From IMG/VR virus record IMGVR_UViG_3300032069_000399, positions 1 through 61,644 of that record: 61,644 bases of DNA; one strand, 5' to 3'. The position numbers and the translations under genes are program-made. The DNA is from a virus. Under the pieces are notes generated by a model. The model was not told the DNA's origin. It made no database searches and saw nothing but the letters and a program-made list of their open reading frames with translations. Positions 8,034 through 15,252 of this stretch are shown one piece after another; position 1 is the first letter of the stretch; every line of letters begins with the position of its first letter.

Positions 8034-8324
8034 ATGCGAGTGCTATGCGCCGTTCTCGAAAAACTCCTGCGCTGCCAACGCAGGATTCTCAGCAACCAAA
8101 TTTTAATTCTGGAAAGGATAGAAGACATGTCACAGGTGCTTGACCAGGTGAAGGATTTCGCGGCGAAGATCGATGAGGCAACCAATGCCATCGCCGCCAG
8201 GATTCAGATGCTCATCGACAAGATCAATGCCGGAACGGCCACTCCCGAGGAGATCGCGGCCGTCCTGCAGCCCGAGGTGGACCGGCTGACCGAACTGGGG
8301 AAGGATCCATCCAATCCTGTGTAG
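8034..8324 (+). CDS. Small coiled-coil phage protein
   Basis: A 96-residue all-helical protein with heptad-like pattern (MSQVLDQVKDFAAKIDEATNAI) and a C-terminal AxPEEI segment common in small phage proteins of unknown role. ATG 8034 follows the HNH stop directly; ATG 8127 preceded by AAGGA is an alternative that would remove 31 residues. GGGCCC palindromes at 8340-8359 lie downstream but lack an adjacent T tract. Confidence 0.55.
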   Translation: MRVLCAVLEKLLRCQRRILSNQILILERIEDMSQVLDQVKDFAAKIDEATNAIAARIQMLIDKINAGTATPEEIAAVLQPEVDRLTELGKDPSNPV

Positions 8325-8392
8325 CCACCGGGGTATGGGGGCCCAAATCTCTGGGCCCTCATGCCGTAGACCGGGCGCGCAGGGATTTTTTT

Positions 8393-8986
8393 ATGCCGTC
8401 AAAATTGATCGGGGGGGGTAGCCGCATGACGCAAAGACCCAGGAAAAAGAACTCGCCAGGGGTTGACGTGGGTCAAACGAGAGACGTTCCTGCGAGCCTC
8501 CAGATCGAATACAGGGCCCTGGAATCACTGATTACATACGAAAGGAATCCCCGGACCCATTCAGAGGAGCAAATCGCCCAGATCGCGGCCAGTATCAAAG
8601 AGTTCGGGTTTACCAATCCGGTCCTTCTGGACGGCGAAAACGGCATCATCGCTGGGCACGGCCGGCTTGCTGCGGCGCGTCTACTCGGACTGAAGACAAT
8701 TCCCTGCATCGAACTCGGCCACCTGACGCCGGAACAGAAGCGCAGCTACCTCATCGCCGACAACAAAATCGCCCAGAATGGGCTCTGGAACGAGGAGTTT
8801 TTGCGTCTGGAACTGACGGAATTGAAGGATTTGGGCGCGAATCTGGAGCTTTTGGGCTTCAATCCGATGGAAATCGCCGACATCACGCTCGGGAAGGACG
8901 TCAAGTTCAAGGAGTACGACGAATCCGCCGCCGATGATGTCGAGATGCTGACCTGCCCATCGTGCGGACACACCTTTCCAAAATAG
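8393..8986 (+). CDS. ParB N-terminal domain protein associated with methyltransferase
   Basis: A 197-residue protein with the ParB/Srx-like NTPase fold: NPRTHSEEQIAQIAASIKEFGFTNPVL, then GIIAGHGRLAAARLLG and IADNKIAQN. The C-terminus has CPSCGHTFPK, half of a zinc ribbon. Proteins of this kind commonly sit beside or are fused to phage DNA methylases. ATG 8393 has AGGGA seven bases upstream; ATG 8426 after a G run is possible. The 3' end overlaps the methyltransferase alpha gene by 25 bases. Confidence 0.8.
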   Translation: MPSKLIGGGSRMTQRPRKKNSPGVDVGQTRDVPASLQIEYRALESLITYERNPRTHSEEQIAQIAASIKEFGFTNPVLLDGENGIIAGHGRLAAARLLGLKTIPCIELGHLTPEQKRSYLIADNKIAQNGLWNEEFLRLELTELKDLGANLELLGFNPMEIADITLGKDVKFKEYDESAADDVEMLTCPSCGHTFPK

Positions 8987-9576
8987 AGGACTACCCGGCG
9001 TTCCTGGAGGCCTGCTGGCAGGAGCATCTGAAACCACGGGAGCCCGACGCGCCGACGGTGATCTCGATCTTTGCCGGCTGCGGTGGCTCTTCGCTCGGTT
9101 ACAGCATGGCCGGCTACCGTGAGCTGCTCGCGGTGGAGTGGGACGACCATGCGGTGGAGACCTTTAAGCTTAATTTTCCGGGTGTTCCGGTTTGGCATGG
9201 CGACGTCGCCAAGCTTTCAGTCGAGGAATGCCTCAAGATCACCGGCTTAAAGTCGGGAGAGTTGGATGTTCTGGACGGTTCGCCGCCCTGCCAGGGCTTC
9301 TCGACCGCCGGAAAACGCAAGATGGACGACGGCAGGAACCAGCTCTTCCGCGAATACGTCCGCCTGCTGCAAGGCCTCAAGCCGAAAGTGTTCGTCATGG
9401 AGAACGTGAGCGGTATGGTTAAGGGCAAGATGAAGGTGATTTTTGCCGAGATCATGCGCGAACTGAAGAGATCCGGATATCAGGTTTCGGCCAGGCTGAT
9501 GAATGCGATGTACTTCGGCGTACCGCAGTCCCGCCAGCGAATGATTTTCATCGGCCTGAGGAACGATCTTTGCTGA
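8962..9576 (+). CDS. Cytosine-C5 DNA methyltransferase, catalytic half (alpha, motifs I-VIII)
   Basis: A 204-residue protein with motif I (FAGCGG, 37-42), motif IV PCQ with catalytic Cys110, motif VI ENV (147-149) and motif VIII QSRQR (189-193). It stops just after motif VIII, so it lacks the target-recognition domain and motifs IX-X. These are supplied by the frame starting at 9570, which overlaps by 7 bases in the -1 frame. The layout matches two-subunit enzymes such as M.AquI and M.EcoHK31I. A frameshift mutation in a once-single gene is the alternative, but the two further C-terminal half genes downstream argue for a genuine split. Confidence 0.85.
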   Translation: MRTHLSKIEDYPAFLEACWQEHLKPREPDAPTVISIFAGCGGSSLGYSMAGYRELLAVEWDDHAVETFKLNFPGVPVWHGDVAKLSVEECLKITGLKSGELDVLDGSPPCQGFSTAGKRKMDDGRNQLFREYVRLLQGLKPKVFVMENVSGMVKGKMKVIFAEIMRELKRSGYQVSARLMNAMYFGVPQSRQRMIFIGLRNDLC

Positions 9577-10043
9577 TTCCCGCCCATCCTGCCGCCCAGA
9601 CTGTCCCCATTCCGGCAGGTGAATCGCTCGCCGGCTGCTCCACGCCTCCGGAGCAGCTGGCGGCGCTATTCGAGGCGGCGAGAAAGTACCGCTCGTTCAA
9701 GTACTGGGACAAGGTGCGGATCGGATCGTCTGAGAGTCGCATCACCGGCCAGGGGTTCAACGCCGTGAAGTTCGATCCGAGGAAACCGGCGCGAACGATC
9801 CGCCGCAATGACGGCAACCTCGGCATGCATGGGGCGATGCACTGGGAAACCAGGAGACGGTTTTCCCTCCCGGAGTTCAAGCGCTTCGGGTCTTTTCCTG
9901 AAGAGTTTGCCTTCGCTGGAACATTTGAGGAAGGGATCCGGCAGATCGGCAACAGCGTGCCGCCCCTTTTCATGCGGGCCATCGCCCGGCATATACGGGA
10001 TCAGGTTCTGGTGTCGATATCTGATTCGGATCAGGTGGCATGA
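9570..10043 (+). CDS. C5 methyltransferase C-terminal half 1 (beta1: TRD, motifs IX-X)
   Basis: A 157-residue frame beginning at TTG 9570. The variable N-terminal 100 residues correspond to a target-recognition domain, followed by motif IX-like RRRFSLPEFKRFGSFPEEF and motif X IRQIGNSVPPLFM. It would complete the alpha subunit. Its stop overlaps the ATG of beta2 (ATGA at 10040). The motif X segment is nearly identical in protein to that of beta2, but the DNA differs at many synonymous sites, which points to selection on the protein. Confidence 0.82.
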   Translation: MLIPAHPAAQTVPIPAGESLAGCSTPPEQLAALFEAARKYRSFKYWDKVRIGSSESRITGQGFNAVKFDPRKPARTIRRNDGNLGMHGAMHWETRRRFSLPEFKRFGSFPEEFAFAGTFEEGIRQIGNSVPPLFMRAIARHIRDQVLVSISDSDQVA

Positions 10044-10480
10044 ACCTTCATCCCCAACCGATGACGATGCCCGTTACGGTGCGCCAGGCCATCGGTCACC
10101 GGATTCGACCTGAACACGAGGGTAGCAGCGGGCGACGGCAGCAACTCGTCGATGCCTGGCGCAAGTGCCCGCCCGGAAAGTCGCTGCGAAAGACGGTCCC
10201 GAATGTTTCTTCTTTCGAGTCTGTGAGGCTTGATCCGGACAGGCCGAGCACCACTCAGACGGCGCATTTCAACTGGCACTATGCAGCCCCACGCTATCTG
10301 ATACTGGAAGAAATGGCGCTGATTGGCAGCTTCGATCCGAACTTTCGCTGGCCGGTAAAGCAAGGGCACTGTAAAAAGCAGATCGGCAACAGCGTGCCGC
10401 CGCTATTTATGCGGGCGATTGCACGACACATCAGAGAAAGCGTCCTCGCATCGATTCCAAAGACGGGAAAAGCGGCATGA
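10040..10480 (+). CDS. C5 methyltransferase C-terminal half 2 (beta2)
   Basis: A 146-residue protein starting MNLHPQP..PVTVRQAIG, the segment that in one-chain C5 methyltransferases directly follows motif VIII. It then has its own variable recognition region (FESVRLDPDRPSTTQT), a diverged motif IX and motif X (KQIGNSVPPLFMRAIARHI). It has no motif I, IV or VI, so it cannot methylate alone. The start is AGGTGG-preceded and overlaps beta1; the end overlaps beta3. It probably gives the alpha subunit a second specificity. Confidence 0.8.
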   Translation: MNLHPQPMTMPVTVRQAIGHRIRPEHEGSSGRRQQLVDAWRKCPPGKSLRKTVPNVSSFESVRLDPDRPSTTQTAHFNWHYAAPRYLILEEMALIGSFDPNFRWPVKQGHCKKQIGNSVPPLFMRAIARHIRESVLASIPKTGKAA

Positions 10481-11025
10481 ATCTGCACCCCAGTCCGCTT
10501 TATCAACCGATCCCAGTGAAAGCCGTAATCCCGCGATCACTCGGAACGAGGTCGCAGCGGATCAATCCATGGATTCCGGCCGATCAGCCGGCCGCCACCA
10601 TCTGCAAGACCGAAGCCGGCTATGAGCTGAAGGAAGCCCAGATCAAGCCTACCTGGCAGATGTCACGCGTTTTAGCCGGTCAGGAGAGGAAGAAGCACTT
10701 TGGTCTGGTCCGGTTAGATCCGGAGAAGCCCTCGCCGACGATCCTCAGCGGTACCGGCGGCACGACAACTGGGCTCATTCACCCATGGGACACCCGGCGG
10801 TTGACCATTGCCGAGATAAAAGCGCTTGCTTCTTATCCGGAAGAGTTTCAGTTCGTGGGGAGTTATCGAGAGAGGTGGGCACGGGTGGGAAACAGCGTGC
10901 CACCTTTGTTCATGAAGGCAATTGCTGAGCGCATCAAGTACCAACTCTTTGTAAAGAATCCCTCAGAGCACGCGCCTTCAAGCCTTTCGGAAGTGCAGTT
11001 CACGCAACGCCATCGTGTGCATTAG
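10477..11025 (+). CDS. C5 methyltransferase C-terminal half 3 (beta3)
   Basis: A 182-residue protein beginning MNLHPSP like beta2, the codons differing at third positions. It has a longer and different recognition region (about 20-115), a good motif IX (TRRLTIAEIKALASYPEEF) and motif X (RVGNSVPPLFMKAI). No catalytic motifs are present. It couples to beta2 by an ATGA overlap. The last about 16 codons run antisense into the end of the convergent FRG gene. Confidence 0.8.
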   Translation: MNLHPSPLYQPIPVKAVIPRSLGTRSQRINPWIPADQPAATICKTEAGYELKEAQIKPTWQMSRVLAGQERKKHFGLVRLDPEKPSPTILSGTGGTTTGLIHPWDTRRLTIAEIKALASYPEEFQFVGSYRERWARVGNSVPPLFMKAIAERIKYQLFVKNPSEHAPSSLSEVQFTQRHRVH

Positions 11026-11799
11026 ACTCTCTTCAGAGCCGAAGAGGGAGTATCCGTTCAGGTTGTAGCCGTCAAGGAGTCTCAGAACTTTCAGTCGTTC
11101 AGTCGCAGGAATCGTGCATTTCCACAGAATGTCTTGATCAGGTTCATCTCGAAGGAAAGCTGATTCATGCGGTGCGTAATGCCAAGGAGAAGTCACAGAA
11201 TCCCGTGCAACGCAGCATGTGTATTGACTTTGTTGAAGAAAGTGCCTGCGATGTGTCCGAATGTAAGGACCCAGACTGACAATTTCTGGTTCACCGACGC
11301 AGCCTCCTTTGATGCCTTCGGAGGATTCCCAATAAACATAAATAGATACCCTATCGCTGTTTTTTGATGCGTAGGCGAACGCAAAATAAGCCGCGACATA
11401 CGGCGAACGCGTCCAATCGAGAAGCGGTGACGGAAATCCATGGTGCCTGAGATATGCAAGGTAGTCATATGCCGGCACTTGGAAGAACGGTGGAGGATCA
11501 GACTGACCAAGCCAGTTTTCGAAATCAAGCGGCGAAGGCACATCCCAGCGATTTGCAGTAAAACTCTCGATTTGTGATCTGACCCTACAGATCAACCGAT
11601 GGTACTGGGTCATGGTACATTTAATTTCCCCTTCACGTTCCAGGGTAGTTTCAAGAGGCCACTGATAGTTGCTGTGTCCGCGGTAAAGAAACTCTGGACT
11701 TCCTCGCCCGGTCGAGGTCTTTCGGTCCATACGCTCTTGGATTAGAACCTGAACTTGTCTCTCAAATTCTTCCCAGGTGTCGACGTCGATCGTTTTCAT
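10978..11799 (-). CDS. FRG domain protein
   Basis: A 273-residue protein with FRG-family hallmarks: FLYRGHSNYQWPLETTLER near the start and HHGFPSPLLDWTRSPYVAAYFAF in the middle. FRG domains are found in many accessory and defence loci; the biochemical activity is not well defined. ATG 11799 is preceded by GGGAG and is preferred over a GTG seven codons upstream. It runs against the late genes and is AT-richer than its neighbours, so it looks like lysogenic cargo. Confidence 0.8.
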   Translation of the reverse strand: MKTIDVDTWEEFERQVQVLIQERMDRKTSTGRGSPEFLYRGHSNYQWPLETTLEREGEIKCTMTQYHRLICRVRSQIESFTANRWDVPSPLDFENWLGQSDPPPFFQVPAYDYLAYLRHHGFPSPLLDWTRSPYVAAYFAFAYASKNSDRVSIYVYWESSEGIKGGCVGEPEIVSLGPYIRTHRRHFLQQSQYTCCVARDSVTSPWHYAPHESAFLRDEPDQDILWKCTIPATERLKVLRLLDGYNLNGYSLFGSEESLMHTMALRELHFRKA

Positions 11800-11939
11800 T
11801 GAGGGGTCTCCCAGTAGCACTAGAAATTGTCGTCCAGCCTAATCCTCGAAATTCCTATGGATGCTGCACACGTTCAAGTCAGACGTGCCGATTCTACAGT
11901 AAGACAGGAAGGGACAGTTGAGAATGGTTGTTGAGGAGG

Positions 11940-11972
11940 GAGACACACGATTCCCATGGAACCATGTGTCTC
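11940..11972. repeat. Inverted repeat between radC-like and FRG genes
   Basis: GAGACACA at 11940-11947 and TGTGTCTC at 11965-11972 are perfect 8-bp arms; the spacer itself contains the near-palindrome TTCCCATGGAA. It lies upstream of FRG and downstream of the RadC-like gene. No T tract follows on either strand, so an operator or RNA hairpin is more likely than an intrinsic terminator. Confidence 0.4.
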
Positions 11973-12004
11973 ACGGATCGGGAGGAGACAAGGAGAGAGG
12001 TTTC

Positions 12005-12475
12005 TTAGGCGAGGGTGTTGTCGGTGAGGATTCCGGCGTCGGCGAAACTGGAGTACTCGCTTTCTCCGAGAATAATGTGGTCGAGCACGCGGATTCCGAG
12101 GATCTTCGCGGCCGATGTCAGCCGTTTGGTGCACTCGCGATCTTCCATAGATGGCGCCGGGTCACCCGAGGGGTGATTGTGCAGAAAAATGGCCGCCGCC
12201 GCGCTGTCGAGCAAAGCAGCCTTGAGGCATTCTCGCGGATGAACGACCGAGGTGGAGAGGCTACCGATGCTGATCGTGTGGTATCCGATCGTTCTGTTCT
12301 TGGAGTCAAGCGTGATCATCACGAAATATTCCCTGTCGAGGGCGGCGAACTCCTCGCGGAAGCTTTCGAAAAGTTCACGGGAGTTCTGAAATCTCGGGTA
12401 GCTCGTGAAAGTCGCCTCCGATTCCTTCACCAGCATGACCCTGTATCTGGGGAGCAGGTTCTCGAATTTCTTCAT
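12005..12475 (-). CDS. RadC-like JAB domain protein (short form)
   Basis: A 156-residue protein consisting of the MPN/JAB domain of RadC only. The metal-binding motif HNHPSG followed by S..D (HPSGDPAPSMED) is intact. Proteins of this form are common in phages and plasmids; whether they act as nuclease or isopeptidase is unsettled. The start has GGAGAA upstream. It is distinct from the full-length RadC at 51137. Confidence 0.85.
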   Translation of the reverse strand: MKKFENLLPRYRVMLVKESEATFTSYPRFQNSRELFESFREEFAALDREYFVMITLDSKNRTIGYHTISIGSLSTSVVHPRECLKAALLDSAAAAIFLHNHPSGDPAPSMEDRECTKRLTSAAKILGIRVLDHIILGESEYSSFADAGILTDNTLA

Positions 12476-12532
12476 GCGTGAATTCTCCGTTGGTTCTGCG
12501 ACTTCGGAAGCCCCTTCCGATACGGTGTCCGT

Positions 12533-12850
12533 TCATTCTGAGGCTTTGGTCTGTTTCCTTCCGATGGCGGGAATCGCAATGGGCGCGCCCGTCAATGATC
12601 CCTTGCGCGCCTGCGATCGATACCAGGCCGCGTGCCGTTCGTCAAAGGCGGACTTCGGAAATTCCGCTTTGACGGCGGCGATCATTTCGGCATTGGTGGC
12701 GGCATTGTTCGCGGTGATCGTCTCGATGATCACCTGCTTGATGGTGCGTTTTGATTCTGATTCCGGCTTCGTTGTTGCGGCCGGAGTGGCCGCCGGCTTT
12801 TTGCCATTCTTGTGCTGCTTCGTCATCTTCTGTTCTTTTTTGCTTTTCAT
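12533..12850 (-). CDS. Small helical protein, possible DNA-binding
   Basis: A 105-residue protein with a Lys/Ala/Pro-rich N-terminal tail (residues 1-35) and a helical C-terminal domain (RTIKQVIIETITANNAATNAEMIAAVKAEFP..FDERHAAWYRSQARK) that resembles small winged-helix-like proteins of phages and plasmids. ATG 12850 with GGAGA upstream was chosen over a longer frame to 13051. It is divergent from the terminase operon. Function unknown. Confidence 0.6.
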   Translation of the reverse strand: MKSKKEQKMTKQHKNGKKPAATPAATTKPESESKRTIKQVIIETITANNAATNAEMIAAVKAEFPKSAFDERHAAWYRSQARKGSLTGAPIAIPAIGRKQTKASE

Positions 12851-12961
12851 CTCGGGTCTCCTGAATCGATCGGAAGGGCTTGATTGCCCGCGTCCGAGGA
12901 CTCCAATCGTGTCGGGGTTGGTCTTGAAAGCCCACGAGAAAACAGCCTGGTCTTGAAAAAA

Positions 12962-13432
12962 ATGACCGCCGGAAGAAAGCCGAAACCAACAGCCTTGAAG
13001 GTAATCCAGGGAACGTACCGGCCCGACCGGGCCAATCCCTCTGAACCTCAACCGCGCACAACGATTCCTCCCTGCCCGAAATTCCTGCAGGGGGAAGCGC
13101 GCGAGACCTATCGCAAATTAGCGAAGAAACTGGCGCGGATCGGCCTTTTGACCGAGATCGACGAGATGGCTCTTGCAATGCTCTGCCAGTCCTGGGCCGA
13201 GTACCTCGAGGCATCGGAAAAACTGAGGGAAACCGGGATGCTCGTCAAGTCGCCGAACGGCTTCCCGATGATGAATCCTTACCTCGTCATTGCCAACACC
13301 GCTGTCAAGAAGGTTCGCGCTCTCCTCACCGAGTTCGGCATGTCCCCGAGCTCCCGGAGCCGGATCAACGCCGCTGGAGCCTCGGCCGCAGCCGATCCCG
13401 GCGGCGAATGGCTGGATCTGCTGAACGACTGA
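12962..13432 (+). CDS. terS: Terminase small subunit, P27 family
   Basis: A 156-residue protein starting MTAGRKPKPTALKVIQGTYRPDRAN, the classic N-terminus of the P27 family, followed by the PxxL..EARETYRKLAKKLARIGLL helical region. It recognises packaging DNA and partners with TerL directly downstream. A TTG start at 12884 with GGAAGGG upstream is an alternative; the family N-terminus favours 12962. Confidence 0.9.
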   Translation: MTAGRKPKPTALKVIQGTYRPDRANPSEPQPRTTIPPCPKFLQGEARETYRKLAKKLARIGLLTEIDEMALAMLCQSWAEYLEASEKLRETGMLVKSPNGFPMMNPYLVIANTAVKKVRALLTEFGMSPSSRSRINAAGASAAADPGGEWLDLLND

Positions 13433-13435
13433 TGA

Positions 13436-15118
13436 ATGGGGCAAGCTGCGAGAGACTATCCCTCCATCGCCAGGGGCTATGCGGATGCCGTTCTCGCGGG
13501 AAGAATTCCTGCATGCGAGTGGGTGAAAAAGGCGTGCCGGCGGCAACTCGACGACCTGGCGCGGCGGGACTTCGCATACCGCTACGACGAGAAAAAAGCA
13601 GCGCGGGTTTGCAGGTTCGTCGAGAAGCTCCCGCACATCAAAGGGAAATGGGCAAAGACCGGCGGAAGAATCGAGCTTCAGCCGTGGCAGGTGTTCATAC
13701 TGACCGCGGCCTTCGGTTGGGTGTCGCGCGAAACGGGGCTGCGCCGGTTCAAGACTGCCTACCTCGAGATGCCGCGGAAGAACGGCAAGAGCTCGATATC
13801 GAGCGGCGTCGGAATCTACTGCTGCTGCGCGGACGGCGAGGAAGGCGGGGAGATTTACTCGGCTGCGACGACCCGCGACCAGGCGAAGATCGTCTGGCAG
13901 GACGCCTGGCACATGGTCGAGAGGTCGCCCGGGTTGAAGGCGGCATTCGGCGTCTCAACGACGGCGCATGCAATCAGCCAGGTGAGGACGGCGAGCCGAT
14001 TCCAAGCGCTCTCCGCGGAGGGAAACTCTCTCGACGGCCTGAACATCCACTGCGCGATTGTGGACGAGCTGCACGCCCACAGGACAAGGAAGGTGTTCGA
14101 CGTGCTGGAGACGGCGACGGGCGCAAGGTCCCAGCCGCTTCTCTGGCTAATCACGACGGCAGGCTCGGACCGGAGCGGGATCTGCTACGAGCAGAGGACA
14201 TACCTGACGAAGATCCTCGACGGCATAGTCAAGGACGACACCTATTTCGGGGTCATCTATACAATCGATGACGGGGACAACTGGAGCGACCCGAAAGTAT
14301 GGGCCAAGGCGAATCCCAACTATGGGGCTTCGGTTTTTCCCGAGGACATCGCAAGGCTCTGTGCCAAGGCGCTCAAGATGCCGAGCGCCCAGAACAACTT
14401 CCTTACAAAGCGGCTCTCGGTTTGGGTCAACGCGGACTCGGCATATTTCAACATGGTGGAGCTGGCCAAGTGCGCCGACTCGAACCTCAAGCCTGAGGAC
14501 TTCCGGCGCGAGCCGTGCTGGATCGGGATCGACCTTGCCAGCCGGCGTGACGTAGCGCCAAGGATGCAGCTCTTTCGCCGCGAAGGCCACTTCTACTGCT
14601 TCGGGCGCTACTTCCTCCCTGAGACGGAGATCGAGGAATCGAAGAACTCGCAGTACACGGGGTGGGCAAGGGATGGATGGATCACGGCGACGCCGGGGAA
14701 CATCACCGATTACGGCTATATCGAGGATGACCTCAGGGAGCTTGCAAGTGAGTTCCAGATCATGGAAGTCGCCTACGACCCTTTCCAGGCGACGCAGTTC
14801 GCAACGAGAATGTTGGCCGAAGGATTTCCCATGGTCGAGATGAGGGCGATTGTGAAGACCTTCTCCGAGCCCATGAAGAACCTGGACGCGCTGATTTCCG
14901 AAGGCAAGTTCCACTTTAACGGCGATCCGGTCTTGACGTGGATGTTTTCGAACGTCGTCGCACACACGGACAACAAGGACAACGTGTACCCCAAGAAGGA
15001 ACGGCCCGAGAACAAGATCGACGGCGTCGTCGCGCTCCTGATGTGCCTGGGCAGGGCGATGGCCGCCGACGCGCAGGCGGCATCGATCTACGAAAAGAGA
15101 GGACCGGTGTTCGTATGA
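13436..15118 (+). CDS. terL: Terminase large subunit (HK97-type)
   Basis: A 560-residue packaging motor. The ATPase has Walker A-like MPRKNGKS (112-119) and Walker B AIVDE (D210, E211). The C-terminal RNase H-fold nuclease begins around WIGIDLASRRD and includes YDPFQATQF and NKIDGVVALLMCLG late in the chain. It cuts and pumps phage DNA into the prohead. It follows TerS by three bases and its stop overlaps the start of a small membrane protein gene. Confidence 0.95.
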   Translation: MGQAARDYPSIARGYADAVLAGRIPACEWVKKACRRQLDDLARRDFAYRYDEKKAARVCRFVEKLPHIKGKWAKTGGRIELQPWQVFILTAAFGWVSRETGLRRFKTAYLEMPRKNGKSSISSGVGIYCCCADGEEGGEIYSAATTRDQAKIVWQDAWHMVERSPGLKAAFGVSTTAHAISQVRTASRFQALSAEGNSLDGLNIHCAIVDELHAHRTRKVFDVLETATGARSQPLLWLITTAGSDRSGICYEQRTYLTKILDGIVKDDTYFGVIYTIDDGDNWSDPKVWAKANPNYGASVFPEDIARLCAKALKMPSAQNNFLTKRLSVWVNADSAYFNMVELAKCADSNLKPEDFRREPCWIGIDLASRRDVAPRMQLFRREGHFYCFGRYFLPETEIEESKNSQYTGWARDGWITATPGNITDYGYIEDDLRELASEFQIMEVAYDPFQATQFATRMLAEGFPMVEMRAIVKTFSEPMKNLDALISEGKFHFNGDPVLTWMFSNVVAHTDNKDNVYPKKERPENKIDGVVALLMCLGRAMAADAQAASIYEKRGPVFV

Positions 15119-15252
15119 AGGAATCCTGGCGGGAGATCCTCGGCTGGACGGGAGCGGCAATAGCGAGCGTCGGTCTCGGATGGATCTACCCTCCGCTCAC
15201 CCCAATATCAATCGGCTGCTTTTTGATCTTCATCGCGGTGAGGGCTCGCTGA
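15115..15252 (+). CDS. Small membrane protein between terminase and portal
   Basis: A 45-codon frame with ATG overlapping the TerL stop (ATGA) and a stop overlapping the portal ATG. The product contains two hydrophobic stretches (about 9-24 and 29-43). Its function is unknown. The overlaps on both sides support expression. Confidence 0.55.
   Translation: MKESWREILGWTGAAIASVGLGWIYPPLTPISIGCFLIFIAVRAR

Noticed and set aside
8340-8360. GGGCCC palindromes as an intrinsic terminator
   Set aside because: The stem is only six pairs and no T tract follows; the T run at 8386-8392 is too far and directly precedes the ParB-like start codon.
9570-11025. Beta genes as plain pseudogene fragments of degraded methyltransferases
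   Set aside because: All three frames are full, start at the same domain boundary, overlap in translational-coupling style and differ synonymously, which decay would not produce.
13118-15160. Long minus-strand frames of 264 and 337 codons antisense to the terminase genes
   Set aside because: They are antisense shadows of high-GC coding sequence with compositionally biased translations and no domain; TerS and TerL on the plus strand are unmistakable.
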